Counted from the first letter of the stretch, positions 28,337 to 37,339 are shown. The stretch: DNA of 64,000 nt from Nonomuraea maritima (GCF_900100395.1 NZ_FNFB01000003.1:358508-422507), one strand, 5' to 3'. Numbers and translations are program-made. Notes: generated by a model not told the origin, from the sequence alone.

Positions 28337-28486
28337 AACGTCGGGGCGGTGCTGGCCGAGCAGACCGACGAATGGACCGAAGCCCGCCGCTACATGGGCC
28401 TGGACGTGCTGGCCAAGGCCCGTCTCCGGCTCATCGCCGGCGACACACCGGCCCCCAACCCGCTCCCGCAGACACTTACCGCTTGA
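28337..28486 (+). pseudogene. C-terminal remnant of an IS256-family (mutator) transposase
   Basis: About 49 residues in frame, VGAVLAEQTDEWTEARRYMGLDVLAKARL and the ending TLTA-stop, correspond to the extreme C-terminus of IS256-type transposases. Upstream sequence in this frame shows no catalytic DDE residues or other transposase motifs. The element is therefore a fragment with no activity. Confidence 0.75.
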
Positions 28487-28559
28487 CCTGCAGAAAATAG
28501 GATCACTCGAAGATCGATTCATACACCACGTCCGTGGACGTGACCGACGGACGCTGGAT

Positions 28560-29168
28560 TCAGCTGAGCGACTCGCGGTGGGCCAGCCGAGCCAGGAGTC
28601 CATCTACCCCTGTCGGGCGTCGGTGAGTCGAGGGCTGTGCCCGGATCCACTGGTAGGCGGCCGCGCGGTCGAGATCCTTTGGCCGGGTGCGGCCTTCGAG
28701 CCGACGAAGGATCTCGTCCGGTTCGCAGACGGTCACCTGGCAGTCTCCGATGTCCACTCGTCTGGCACTCGGCATGAGCTCGTCGTACGTGCCGCATAAG
28801 CGTGGCGGGACGTCCAACATGCCCAGGCGGGTGACGAACAGGTAGTCGAGCTGCTCCGCCGTGGCGGGGACTGGGCGCCATGCCCGGCAGTGATCGATGG
28901 TGAAGTCTTCCTGCCAGTCTGGGAGGAAGGCGGGTATCGCCTCGATCTCGTGGAGCGCGTCTGCGAGCCTTTGGAGGTTGGACGGTTCCAGGTGGGGTGT
29001 CACGTCGAGATCGTTCGGGGTGAGGTCCGCGCCGTAGAGGGCGAGCACGGTCGAGCCGGTCATGACCCAATCAACTCGATGGGTCGCGAGCAGGCGAAGC
29101 ATCGGTTGGAGTTGTAGAGGGGGGCGGCTTGTGGGATCGAGCATCTGCGAAGTGTAATGACCGCTCAT
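28560..29168 (-). CDS. Nucleotidyltransferase-like protein (MNT/AbiEii-type fold)
   Basis: 202 aa from ATG 29168, with GAAGGA five bases upstream. The polymerase-beta-type motif is visible as MTGSTVLALYGADLTPNDLDV: the GS pair followed by two carboxylates (DLD). Further conserved features are FTIDHCRAWR and DELMPSARRVDIGDCQVTVCEPDEILRRLEG, as in kinase-linked or toxin-type nucleotidyltransferases. No HEPN or AbiEi-like antitoxin partner is adjacent. It sits between two transposase remnants, so horizontal acquisition is likely. Role as toxin or modifying enzyme is open. Confidence 0.7.
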   Translation of the reverse strand: MSGHYTSQMLDPTSRPPLQLQPMLRLLATHRVDWVMTGSTVLALYGADLTPNDLDVTPHLEPSNLQRLADALHEIEAIPAFLPDWQEDFTIDHCRAWRPVPATAEQLDYLFVTRLGMLDVPPRLCGTYDELMPSARRVDIGDCQVTVCEPDEILRRLEGRTRPKDLDRAAAYQWIRAQPSTHRRPTGVDGLLARLAHRESLS

Positions 29169-29456
29169 CGGGTCCTTCGCGTGTACGGGCCCGTTTCTGC
29201 CGTATTCCGTCCGCGCCCCTTCTGGGCTGGTAGCCCCTGGGGCAGGCAGATGGGATGGATCACCGGTCCCCCGCACCACCACCAAGCAAGATCGTCCGCA
29301 CTGACCTTCCCTCATCCCGGAGCCTGCCCGCCCGGCGAGGGCATGCCCTTGACCTTTCCCTATCGCCTCTGGCCAGGTCGAAAGCAGGTCGATTATCAGC
29401 TGGTATGAAATCGGGGCGTTCGTCGGGAGTGGCTTGCCACCGTTGATCATCGGTGT

Positions 29457-30563
29457 GTGAAGACTGAAGATCATGCGAGTCGCAGCCTAGACCCTGCCCG
29501 CTGGCAGGAGGCGTTCGAGGTCCTGATGTCCCGGATAGCGGGCCGGTTCGCGCGGGTTGAACCCCGGCGTCGGGTGCGGGACTTGCTGCTGGGGCTGCTG
29601 TCGGACCTGCCGCGCAAGAACTGCTGGAGCATCGCCGAGCGGGCCGGGCAGGCCAGTCCGCATGGAATGCAGCACCTGCTCGGCCGGGCTGAGTGGGATG
29701 CGACACCGTGCGCGACACCGTGCGCGATGACGTGCGCGAGTACGTGCTGGAACATCTGCACGACGACGATGCGGTGCTGGTCGTCGATGAGACCGGGGAC
29801 GTGAAGAAGGGCACGCACAGCGCCGGTACACCGGCACCGCCGGGAGGATCGAAAACGCTCAGGTCGCTGTCCACCTCGTCCATGCAGGCCGCCGCGGACA
29901 CGCGGCGATCGACCGCGAGCTGTACGTCCCGCGCTCGTGGACGTGCGACCCGGACCCGCTGCCGGGCGGCGGGACCGGGCGAGGACACCGTCTTCGCGAC
30001 CAAGCCGGAGCCGGCCGCCCGCATGATCGGCCGGTTCCTTGACGCCGGGCACCGTGTGGGCTGGGTCGCGGGCGATGAGGTCTACGGCGGCAACCCCAAG
30101 CTGGGGGCCGCGCTGGAAGAGCGCCAGGTCGGCTACGTGCTCGCCGTTGCTTGCTCGGCCGAAGTCACCACGGGCGCGGGGAAGTTCCGCGCGGATGCCC
30201 TGGCCGTGAAGGTGCCGAAGTGGGCCTGGCTGAAGCCGTCGGCGGGGGCCGGCGGCAAGGGGCACCGCTTCTACGACTGGGCCGTCATCGACCTGGCCGA
30301 ACCCCGCCTCGGCAGCCACCAACCACTGATCCGCCGCAACCGCACCACCGGTGAACTGGCTTACTCCCGTTGCCGGTCGCCGGCTGGTGCGGGTCGCCGG
30401 GTCGAGATGGCGGGTGGAGGAGACCTTCCAGTCCGGAAAGGGCCTGGCCGGACTGGAAGGGCACCAGGTCCGCCGTTTCACCTCGTGGTGTCGCTGGGTC
30501 ACCCTGGTCATGCTCGCCCATGCCTTTCTCGCCGTCGTCCGCGCTGACGAACACGCACTGGAT
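29457..30563 (+). pseudogene. Frameshifted IS701-family transposase
   Basis: The IS701-type transposase can be followed only by switching frame several times: LLGLLSDLPRKNCWSIAERAGQASPHGMQHLL near 29580-29690; then DDAVLVVDETGDVKKG; then QRRYTGTAGRIENAQVAVHLV; then FATKPEP..WVAGDEVYGG..KGHRFYDWAVID; and finally RWRVEETFQSGKGLAGLEGHQVRRF to about 30560. The DDE-type residues are recognisable, but at least four indels make the gene inactive. Terminal inverted repeats were not identified. Confidence 0.85.
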
Positions 30564-30574
30564 GCGCATGCCGG

Positions 30575-31051
30575 TCAGCCTGTGGGCAGGCCGATCTGGT
30601 CGCGTTCGAGTACAGAGCGCAACTCCGAGAAGATCTGTGCGGCGGCCGGTCCTGAGGGACCGCCCAGGACGTCCGCGGTCAGCTCGGCCAGCGCTTTGGT
30701 GAAGGTCGCCTCCGCCGCCTCGACGAGTTGCAGGCCGGCGGCGGTCAGGTCCAGCAGTGATGAGCGGCGATCCGATGGATTAGTTCGCCGTATGACCCAT
30801 GCCTGCTTCTCCAGGCGGTCGATGCCCTTGCTGGTCGCGCCGATCCCGATGGCGAATTCGGTGGCGAGGTCCGCGACCCGGGACCCGGGGTGGTCGCGCA
30901 GGAAGCGCAGGAACTCGAACTGCGAGGTGACGATCCCGTGCCGCTCGCGAAGGCGGTCGTTCAGCGCGTTGTAGAGGCGTGTCTCGCAGCGGACGAGATC
31001 GGCGAAGAAGCCCGGGAGGTCGATCGGGCCACGGCTTGACTTAGATGCCAT
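30575..31051 (-). CDS. MarR-family transcriptional regulator
   Basis: 158 aa from ATG 31051 (an in-frame ATG at 31072 is possible). The winged helix region VTSQFEFLRFLRDHPGSRVADLATEFAIGIGATSKGIDRLEKQAWVIRRTNPSDRRSSLLDLTAAG is typical, including the DRR wing. The start codon lies inside a perfect palindromic operator, and a -10-like TAAAAT sits just upstream on this strand, so a leaderless autorepressed transcript is likely. It is divergent from the esterase gene at 31119 and probably represses it. Confidence 0.92.
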   Translation of the reverse strand: MASKSSRGPIDLPGFFADLVRCETRLYNALNDRLRERHGIVTSQFEFLRFLRDHPGSRVADLATEFAIGIGATSKGIDRLEKQAWVIRRTNPSDRRSSLLDLTAAGLQLVEAAEATFTKALAELTADVLGGPSGPAAAQIFSELRSVLERDQIGLPTG

Positions 31052-31082
31052 GGCATATATTTTATCCTGCATGCCTAGGCAT
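31036..31082. promoter_or_regulatory. Twin palindromic MarR operators overlapping the divergent promoters
   Basis: ATGCCATGGCAT (31045-31056) and ATGCCTAGGCAT (31071-31082) are perfect 12-bp palindromes, both followed by ATA, 26 bases apart. On the + strand a -35 TTGACT (31036-31041) and -10 TATTTT (31058-31063) have a 16-base spacer that contains the first palindrome. A half site GGCATGC follows at about 31094. This is a textbook layout for MarR repression. Confidence 0.75.
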
Positions 31083-31118
31083 ATAGTTCCTTGGCATGCA
31101 CTCGCGATGGAGGCGACA

Positions 31119-32042
31119 ATGAGCAGGCAGCAGCGCGCGGAGATCGACGCGATGGTCCGACGGCCTCAGCCGGAGGCCCCTCGGTCGGTGGAGGAGATTC
31201 GCGCCGGCTTCAGGGCGATGATGGGGGAAATGATCGTCCCGACTGGGATCCGCACCCGGACTGCGACGCTCGGCCATCGCCCCGCGGTGCTCGTCGAGCC
31301 GGTCGGCACTCCGAAGGCCGGGACGATCCTCTACTTTCACGGCGGCTCTTACGTGGTCGGTTCGCCGGAGACGGCGATGTCGCTGACGGGGAACCTGGTG
31401 ACCAAAACAGGGTTCAGGGCGTTCTCCCTGGATTACCGGCTCGCCCCTGAGTATCCGTTCCCGGCCGCGATCGAGGATGGAGTGAGCGCCTACCGCGCAC
31501 TTCTCGACAGCGGCGAAGGCCCTTCGGCGATCGCGTTCGCCGGGGACTCCGCCGGCGGCGGCCTCACTGTCACCACCTGCCTCGCCGCCCGCGAGGCGGG
31601 CCTGCCTATGCCCGCCGCAATCGTGGCGTTCTCCCCTGGACTTGACATGACCCGGACAGGCGAGAGCATGGACACCAAGGCGAGCATCGACCCGTTCTTC
31701 ACGCGTGAGGGCCTGGAGCACACCGGGACCATGTACCTTGCGGGACAGGATCCGCAACAGCCCATGCTCAGTCCCGCCACCCTCGCCGACCTGACCGGCT
31801 TCCCTCCGATGCTTCTGCAGGCGGGCACCAACGAAATACTTCTGGACGACTCCACACGCATGGCCACGCGCGCGAGGGAAGCCGGAGTGGACGTCATCCT
31901 GGACATCACCGCCGACGTTCCACATGTCTTCCAGGCGTTCGCCGGCGTCCTGGACGAAGGCGACGAGGCACTGGACCGCGCCGCTCTCTTTCTCAGTCAG
32001 CACATCCGCGCCTCGGGCACGAAACGCACCTCGGCAGGCTGA
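31119..32042 (+). CDS. Alpha/beta hydrolase, hormone-sensitive-lipase family esterase
   Basis: 307 aa from ATG 31119 with GGAGGCG upstream. The oxyanion motif HGGSYVVGS, the nucleophile elbow GDSAGGG, and a late Asp and His (DVPHVFQ) are those of family IV (HSL-like) bacterial esterases acting on short-chain or aromatic esters. The gene is divergent from the MarR regulator and shares its operators, so it is likely induced by a phenolic or ester-type ligand of that protein. Confidence 0.9.
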   Translation: MSRQQRAEIDAMVRRPQPEAPRSVEEIRAGFRAMMGEMIVPTGIRTRTATLGHRPAVLVEPVGTPKAGTILYFHGGSYVVGSPETAMSLTGNLVTKTGFRAFSLDYRLAPEYPFPAAIEDGVSAYRALLDSGEGPSAIAFAGDSAGGGLTVTTCLAAREAGLPMPAAIVAFSPGLDMTRTGESMDTKASIDPFFTREGLEHTGTMYLAGQDPQQPMLSPATLADLTGFPPMLLQAGTNEILLDDSTRMATRAREAGVDVILDITADVPHVFQAFAGVLDEGDEALDRAALFLSQHIRASGTKRTSAG

Positions 32043-32216
32043 AGCCCGCAGGCGGTCTCATATGGACCACGGCCCGGACCTCAGGCCCTGGCTCGCCGTT
32101 CCTGTTCCTGGCGGCCGGAACCCCAACTCGCTCCGAGGGCCGTTCAAGACCCCGGGGTGCGTTCTCCGCGGGCGGTGGCTCATGTGGGGATGCTGGATCT
32201 TCTTACGTGACGCGAG

Positions 32217-32500
32217 TGCAACAACCGCTTCCGGCAGTGGCGTGACGCAGGCGTCTTCCAAGCCCTGCTGGAAGGACTGATCACAGAGGCCGCGAAGCGG
32301 GGTGGAGCGGACCTGTCCCTGGTCAGCGTCGACTCCACCACTGTGCGCGCTCACCACGACGCTGCCGGGATGCACCTCGGCCAGGACGTCATCACCGCGC
32401 TGGAGAATGCCGTCGAGGACGAGAAGGCCAGGCAGAAGGGGGCGACCCCGAAGGACAAAATGGGCAGGATGCCGGGATCGGACCCGAGCGGGAAGGGCGG
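32217..32500 (+). pseudogene. Fragment of an IS5-family transposase
   Basis: One frame reads NNRFRQWRDAGVFQALLEGL and then DLSLVSVDSTTVRAHHDAAG, the region around the first catalytic Asp of IS5-type transposases. The beginning and the remainder of the DDE domain are absent, and the frame drifts into unrelated sequence that runs to 32636. It is a dead fragment beside the esterase gene. Confidence 0.75.
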
Positions 32501-32548
32501 CGACGCGTCCGACGGCGGCGTGGCAGGACCGGTGTGCCGGGAGAGCGG

Positions 32549-33076
32549 CTACGCTCCCGTGGCCCCGTCGATGCGCTCTCGGATCAGGTCGGCGTGCCCG
32601 GTGTGGTGCGCGTACTCCTCCAGGAGGTGGATGTAGATCCAGCGGAGGCTGACCTTGCCGGTCGGCGCCCGGGGGTCGTCGGCCGGCTCGTCGAGGTCGA
32701 TGTCCGCGACCGCGGCGTCGCAGGCAGCCGTCTCCGCGAGGAAGGCGGCGTAGTCGGCCTCGGCGTCGGCGTCGGCCACCAGGTCGAAGTCGCCGTCTTC
32801 GTACTCCTCCGTGATGTGCAGCTCGGGCAAGTTCTCGTGCAGGAACTTCTCGCGGAACCACCAGCGCTCGACTTCCGTCATGTGGCGCAGGATGCCGAGC
32901 AGCGTCAGGTTCGATGGCTCCACGGAGGCGGTCTTCAGTTGCTCGGAGGTGAGGCCGGCGCATTTGCGCAGCAGGAACAGCCGGCGGAGCTTCAACCAGT
33001 CGTCCAGCATCTCGCGTTCGCCACAGGCCATGTCCGTCCGGGTGCCCCGCTCTACGTCGGGTGCTGTCCACGTCAT
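32549..33076 (-). CDS. DinB/DUF664-family protein (putative mycothiol-dependent transferase fold)
   Basis: 175 aa from ATG 33076. The metal-binding histidine pattern of DUF664 is intact: LGILRHMTEVERWWFREKFL and, near the end, HLLEEYAHHTGHADLIRERIDG. Family members form four-helix bundles, and some are mycothiol- or bacillithiol-dependent enzymes. It lies seven bases downstream of the 141-aa gene and probably shares its transcript. The substrate is unknown. Confidence 0.85.
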   Translation of the reverse strand: MTWTAPDVERGTRTDMACGEREMLDDWLKLRRLFLLRKCAGLTSEQLKTASVEPSNLTLLGILRHMTEVERWWFREKFLHENLPELHITEEYEDGDFDLVADADAEADYAAFLAETAACDAAVADIDLDEPADDPRAPTGKVSLRWIYIHLLEEYAHHTGHADLIRERIDGATGA

Positions 33077-33083
33077 GTCATCA

Positions 33084-33509
33084 TCATGACGACCCGCGCA
33101 ACCGATTTTGCGCGTATGTGAGGGCGTCGGGGTCGACTTCTGGGTGCGTGAACCGTACGGGCTTGCCCAGAGACCGGGCGTAGGCGATCTCGGCTCGGGT
33201 GCTGTCTCCGATGTAGTCGCCGACCACGAGCACCTCATCAGCGAGCCGGATCTTCGCTCGGTGCAGATCGTCGAGTCGGGCCTTCAGCGCCTCGGCCTCG
33301 ACGGGGTCGGACCACAGTTCGTGCGGCTTCTTCATGTCGCAACCCGGCTTGACGACGATCTTCCCGGCTGTGGTCTCCCGCAGATCGGCCTCGGTCATCT
33401 CGGTCATGAAACGGGTGGAGCCGCAGATCACGACGATACGCGGAAGGCTCAACCGCTCCTTCGCGTCGGCGAGTGCCTCTTCAGGGGTGAGCGGTTGGGG
33501 GTACGACAC
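33084..33509 (-). CDS. Small Rossmann-like protein resembling nucleoside deoxyribosyltransferases
   Basis: 141 aa from GTG 33509 behind AGGAGG. Residues about 22-32 read IVVICGSTRFM, and later DEVLVVGDYIGDSTRAEIAYARSLGKPVRF. This is the strand-Gly-Ser/Thr and DS-x-x-A-E-I-A layout of the nucleoside 2-deoxyribosyltransferase-like superfamily. Activity in this subgroup is not established. It is the first gene of a two-gene unit with the DinB-type protein. Confidence 0.75.
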   Translation of the reverse strand: MSYPQPLTPEEALADAKERLSLPRIVVICGSTRFMTEMTEADLRETTAGKIVVKPGCDMKKPHELWSDPVEAEALKARLDDLHRAKIRLADEVLVVGDYIGDSTRAEIAYARSLGKPVRFTHPEVDPDALTYAQNRLRGSS

Positions 33510-33624
33510 TGGTTCCTCCTGGTGGTGTGGTCCAAGGGGTACCTGCTGAACGTCCTTCGAGCGCTCACCCCTGGAACGGCCGATTTCACAGCATGCCCTG
33601 ACGGAGCACCCCGATAATCTTCGG

Positions 33625-34509
33625 ATGCTGCGATTACTCGCGATGCTCCTTACGGTGACCGTGCTCGCCGGCGGCGACCACCTGCTCCTCGGACGGCTCA
33701 CCTTGCACGATCACGCGATCCGCGCCGTCTGGACCTGGCGGACCAGTGGCGCTGCGGAGATCTGGCGCGCCGGATTCGTCCCGACGGAGGGCCTGAACAA
33801 GATCCCGAGAGACGTGCGGAAGCGGATCTCGAGGGACGAGGAGTTCGGTTTCGCCGTGGCCGGTCCGCTCCCCGCGACCCCGCACCGGGCGCAGATCCGC
33901 TGGGACGACGGCTCCACCCTGCGGGTCCCCGTCATCAGCGCCCGCCAGGCGCTGATCGCGCTGTCGCCCTACGAGCAGGAGGCCTCCGCCCAGGACGATC
34001 GGGCGTACAAGCTGACCGCGGCCACCTTCACCACCACGCGGTTGCGGACCCTGCGCGGCATGGCCACGGTCCCGGCGTGGCGGATGCGCTTCTCGAACCT
34101 GCCCGGCCCGATCGTCCGCGTCGCGGTCGACCGCCGCACGCTCGGCACCGTCGAGGACGCCATCGGCGACCACCTTCCCGCCGACATCAGCGGCTTCGAG
34201 GTGCTCGACCAGCGCACGCTGCAGGTGACCTACGAGTACGGCATCTGCTCACGTCGCCGGCCGCCGACCGTCCACCCGCGAGCCGAGGAGTGGTCCGACG
34301 TGGTGGTCCTCGGAGTCGAGGTCCAGGAGCAGCACCCGAGGGGCGGCATGTGTGCGGGCGTCGGCGCATCCGGCACGGGTGTCGTGCGGTTGGAGAAGCC
34401 GCTCGGTGATCGGGTCGTGCTGGACGCGCGGAGCAGGCTTCCCGTCTGCCTCCACTGGGAGGCGCCCTGCGCAGCAGTACGTCAGGACACTGCGACGCCC
34501 AGCAGGTGA
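33625..34509 (+). CDS. Hypothetical exported protein
   Basis: 294 aa. Residues 1-17 are a hydrophobic signal-like segment (LRLLAMLLTVTVLAGG) with no lipobox Cys. The remainder is soluble, with beta-rich stretches (FGFAVAGPLPATPHRAQIRWDDGSTLRVPV) and three late cysteines (GICSRR, GMCAGV, VCLHWEAPC). No family recognised. Its 3' end overlaps that of the convergent transporter gene by 28 bases. Confidence 0.65.
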   Translation: MLRLLAMLLTVTVLAGGDHLLLGRLTLHDHAIRAVWTWRTSGAAEIWRAGFVPTEGLNKIPRDVRKRISRDEEFGFAVAGPLPATPHRAQIRWDDGSTLRVPVISARQALIALSPYEQEASAQDDRAYKLTAATFTTTRLRTLRGMATVPAWRMRFSNLPGPIVRVAVDRRTLGTVEDAIGDHLPADISGFEVLDQRTLQVTYEYGICSRRRPPTVHPRAEEWSDVVVLGVEVQEQHPRGGMCAGVGASGTGVVRLEKPLGDRVVLDARSRLPVCLHWEAPCAAVRQDTATPSR

Positions 34510-35204
34510 CCGAGGCCGAAGGTCACCGTGGCGGCGCCGACGCCCAGAACGAGCTGGCGCAATCCGCCCCGCCACCACGGGCGCGCGGTCATCACCGCCA
34601 CCGCGGCCCCGAACCCGAACAATGCCAGCACGCTCAGCACCAGCGCGACCAGCAGCCCCGACCCCCCGAGCAGGAACGGCGCGAGCGGTACGAGCGCTCC
34701 CACGGCGAACGCGCAGAACGATGACGCGGCGGCCAGGCGGGGAGAGGGCAGGTCGTCGGGGTCGACGCCGAGCTCCTCGCGTACGTGGACGCGCAGGGCC
34801 TGCTCGGGGTCGGCCGACAGCCCTTCGGCGACGCGTTCGGCCAGCTCGGCGTCGAGCCCGCGCGACCGGTAGAGCGCTGCCAGCTCGGCCTGCTCGCCCA
34901 CGGGGTTGCGGGCCAGCTCGCGCCGCTCGACGGCGATCTCGGCGCGCATCAGCTCGGTCTGCGACTTGACGGACGTGTACTCGCCGGCGGCCATGGAGCA
35001 GGCCCCGGCTACCAGCCCGGCGCACCCGGCCAGCACCGCACCGCGTCCGGCCCCGGCGGCGCCGACCACGCCGGCGATCAACGCGAAGTTGGACACGAGC
35101 CCGTCCATCGCCCCGAACACCGCCGGACGCAGCCAGCCGCCGTTCACGTCACGGTGGCTGTGGTGCTGTTCGGGCGAGTACGGCCGATCGAGCTCGATGG
35201 TCAT
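34482..35204 (-). CDS. VIT1/CCC1-family iron/manganese transporter
   Basis: 240 aa from ATG 35204 behind GCGGAGGT. FGAMDGLVSNFALIAGV (first helix), CSMAAGEYTSVKSQTEL (second helix with the metal-site residues) and the cytoplasmic RNPVGEQAELAALYRSRGL domain define the family, which moves Fe2+ or Mn2+ in exchange for protons. Three more helices follow. In bacteria the protein sits in the cytoplasmic membrane and exports or sequesters surplus metal. Confidence 0.92.
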   Translation of the reverse strand: MTIELDRPYSPEQHHSHRDVNGGWLRPAVFGAMDGLVSNFALIAGVVGAAGAGRGAVLAGCAGLVAGACSMAAGEYTSVKSQTELMRAEIAVERRELARNPVGEQAELAALYRSRGLDAELAERVAEGLSADPEQALRVHVREELGVDPDDLPSPRLAAASSFCAFAVGALVPLAPFLLGGSGLLVALVLSVLALFGFGAAVAVMTARPWWRGGLRQLVLGVGAATVTFGLGHLLGVAVS

Positions 35205-35368
35205 GGAAATACCTCCGCTTCTTCGGCTTTGTCCCAAATCTGGCAGATGGGAATCAAGATCTGCAACGAAGGAAAGGCTTGCCTGGCCTGGGAAAAGACG
35301 CCTCGTGATCGGGCCGCCGGAGGCCGGTCCGGCCGACCGGACCTCCGGCGCGAAGGTGGCCGGCGACG

Positions 35369-35563
35369 TCAGAGGCGCGGGACGAACGGCGCCGGCACCG
35401 TGGGGTCGACCCCGTTGAGAGCGAGGACGACGATGGCGCCCAGGAAGAAGATCCACCTCAGCGCGCGAATGGACGTCACGAGGACCTTCGAGGGGACCGC
35501 CACGGTCAGTGTGGCGCGGTTGTCTGACTTGTCCGGTCGGCCGGACGGTGCGCTCTGCGGCAC
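35369..35563 (-). CDS. Possible small single-helix membrane protein
   Basis: 64 aa from GTG 35563 with a strong AAGGAG site (GAAGGAGAAGCC) upstream. One hydrophobic helix, LRWIFFLGAIVVLALNGV, lies at about residues 35-52 after a polar N-terminus. It is isolated between the VIT1 gene and the 414-aa gene. No family is recognised; good ribosome site and plausible topology are the only support. Confidence 0.45.
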   Translation of the reverse strand: MPQSAPSGRPDKSDNRATLTVAVPSKVLVTSIRALRWIFFLGAIVVLALNGVDPTVPAPFVPRL

Positions 35564-35952
35564 CGGCTTCTCCTTCGACTTCCATGACTTATGGGAATGC
35601 CGGAACAGGGGCGACTACGCGCCCCGGAACCGACATATGCGGAAAAAGGCAAAATCCGCCGCGGCGACGGCGGGCCTTCTGTGGGTGTTCGCCGGTGACG
35701 ACTTACTTTCCGATGACCTCGGGGCAGCCGCTTTTACCAGCGCATGGCGAAATCGTAGAGTGACCGTGCCAGGAAGCGTCCCGCAACATGCCGGAGAAAC
35801 GGTCAAGTTTGCAGCCCACAGAAAACGCCTCGGGCGGCAGAACCAGCGTCAAGTCAGAGGCATCGAAGTCAACGTGACATCCGCCCGCAGGACGGTGAGC
35901 TCCGTCCTGCGGAGACACCGCCGCGAAGCCGCCCATATTTCAGGAGTCGACG
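35564..35952. other. Intergenic stretch with one strong hairpin, no gene seen
   Basis: No convincing coding frame. The composition is less GC-rich than nearby genes (AT-rich runs around 35590-35840). Near its right end is the hairpin described separately, just before the 414-aa gene. Confidence 0.5.
35885..35912 (+). terminator. Perfect 11-bp hairpin upstream of the 414-aa gene
   Basis: CCGCAGGACGG (35885-35895) and CCGTCCTGCGG (35902-35912) pair round TGAGCT. It ends 40 bases before the ATG at 35953, so it could be a terminator of upstream transcription, a leader attenuator or a protein-binding palindrome. Confidence 0.55.
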
Positions 35953-37197
35953 ATGGACAACGAGATTCAGCTGATCAGTGATGGCGACGGGCTGGCGGTC
36001 ATCGGGAATCCGGCCGACGTCGAACGCTTCCTCACCTCCGAGGGGCTGTCGTCGAGGGACCTCGGCGTCCAACGGCTCGAATCTGTTCTCACAGCAGGGG
36101 CCTGCGCCGCGCAGACAGGTTCCGAGGTCGTCGCCAACTCAGGTCGATGGATGAAGCTGACCAATGAGTCCGCACGGCTGGTCGAGAAGTACGGGCTGAG
36201 GAAAAGTGCGACGTCGGGTCTCAGCACAGGGGTGCTGAAGGGGAACAGCGGCCAGATCAAAGGCTTCGTGGAATTCGCGAAGGGACCCATGACCAACCCG
36301 GCGCTTCTGGCGGGCGCCGCAGGGATCATGGCGCAGGTCGCGATGCGACTGACCATGGACGAGATCACCGACTATCTCGCCACGATCGACCAGAAGGTCG
36401 ACGACGTGCTCCGCGCCCAGAAGGACGCCGTGCTGGCCGACATGATCGGCGTGGCGCTCGTCGTCGAGGAGGTCATGACGGTCCGCGAGGAGGTGGGCCG
36501 CGTCTCCGAGGTCACGTGGTCGAAAGTGCAGGCCGCCCCGGCGACGATCGCACGAACCCAGGCGTACGCGTTGCGGCAGCTCGACGCGCTCATGGAACAG
36601 ATGGACGGCAAGACCTCGATCGGGCAGCTCGTCAGGACGTCCGGTGAAGCCCAGCGCAAGGTCCTGGAGTGGCTCGCCGTGCTGGCTCGCTGCTTCCAGC
36701 TGCAGGACGCGATCGCCGTGCTCGAACTCGACCGGGTACTGGACGCGTCCCCTGACGAGCTCGACCGGCATCGCCTCGCGCTGCGGGCCGCACGCCGGAA
36801 CCGGCTCGAACTGATCTCGCAGAGCACCGAGCAGCTGCTGTCCCGCATGGCGGCGGCCGCCGACCTGGCCAACGCGAAGGTGCTGCTGCACCCGACCACG
36901 TCGCGGGCCGTGGTGCGGTCGAGCGAGCATGTCGCGACCGCCGTGGCCGACTTCCACGAGCGGCTCGGGATCGAGCGGGAGCGGCAGTCATGGGAGGCGA
37001 GGCGATGGGCGGACGCGGTCGCCGAGGTGAGGGACAAGGTCCTGGAGACGGGAGCCGAAGGCGTCGGCGCCGCCAGGCACCTCGGCAACGAGACCCTCGG
37101 CCGCGCCAGATCGGTGACGGGCAGGCTCTCCAGCGGGATCGCCGAGCGCGCACTCCGGCTCCGCGGGGCCGACGGGGAACGCGAAGAGGCCGAGTGA
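35953..37197 (+). CDS. Unrecognised 414-aa mostly helical protein with a hydrophobic hairpin-like segment
   Basis: The N-terminus MDNEIQLISDGDGLAVIGNP forms a small beta-type start, followed by long helices. Residues about 112-131 (PMTNPALLAGAAGIMAQVAM) are hydrophobic and could insert in a membrane; the flanking and following helices (to about 380) are charged and coiled-coil-like. The C-terminus is basic, then acidic (ADGEREEAE). No catalytic motif is seen. GGAG of CAGGAG lies about 10 bases before the ATG. The architecture recalls helical pore or immunity-type proteins, but that is only a guess; family not recognised. Confidence 0.75.
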   Translation: MDNEIQLISDGDGLAVIGNPADVERFLTSEGLSSRDLGVQRLESVLTAGACAAQTGSEVVANSGRWMKLTNESARLVEKYGLRKSATSGLSTGVLKGNSGQIKGFVEFAKGPMTNPALLAGAAGIMAQVAMRLTMDEITDYLATIDQKVDDVLRAQKDAVLADMIGVALVVEEVMTVREEVGRVSEVTWSKVQAAPATIARTQAYALRQLDALMEQMDGKTSIGQLVRTSGEAQRKVLEWLAVLARCFQLQDAIAVLELDRVLDASPDELDRHRLALRAARRNRLELISQSTEQLLSRMAAAADLANAKVLLHPTTSRAVVRSSEHVATAVADFHERLGIERERQSWEARRWADAVAEVRDKVLETGAEGVGAARHLGNETLGRARSVTGRLSSGIAERALRLRGADGEREEAE

Positions 37198-37339
37198 GGG
37201 CACTCTCCGGGCCGGCTGCGACGCTCAGCAGCACAAGTCGGTGGTCGGCAGGACTCCCCGAGCGCCCGTTGAGTCAGCGACCGGCCAGTTCCGGGGCTTC
37301 GGGCGGTCTGTCCTTCGGACGACAGCAGAGGAGGAGTCG

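Noticed and set aside
29457..30563. Intact IS701 element
   Set aside because: At least four frame changes are needed to read the transposase, and no terminal repeats were identified.
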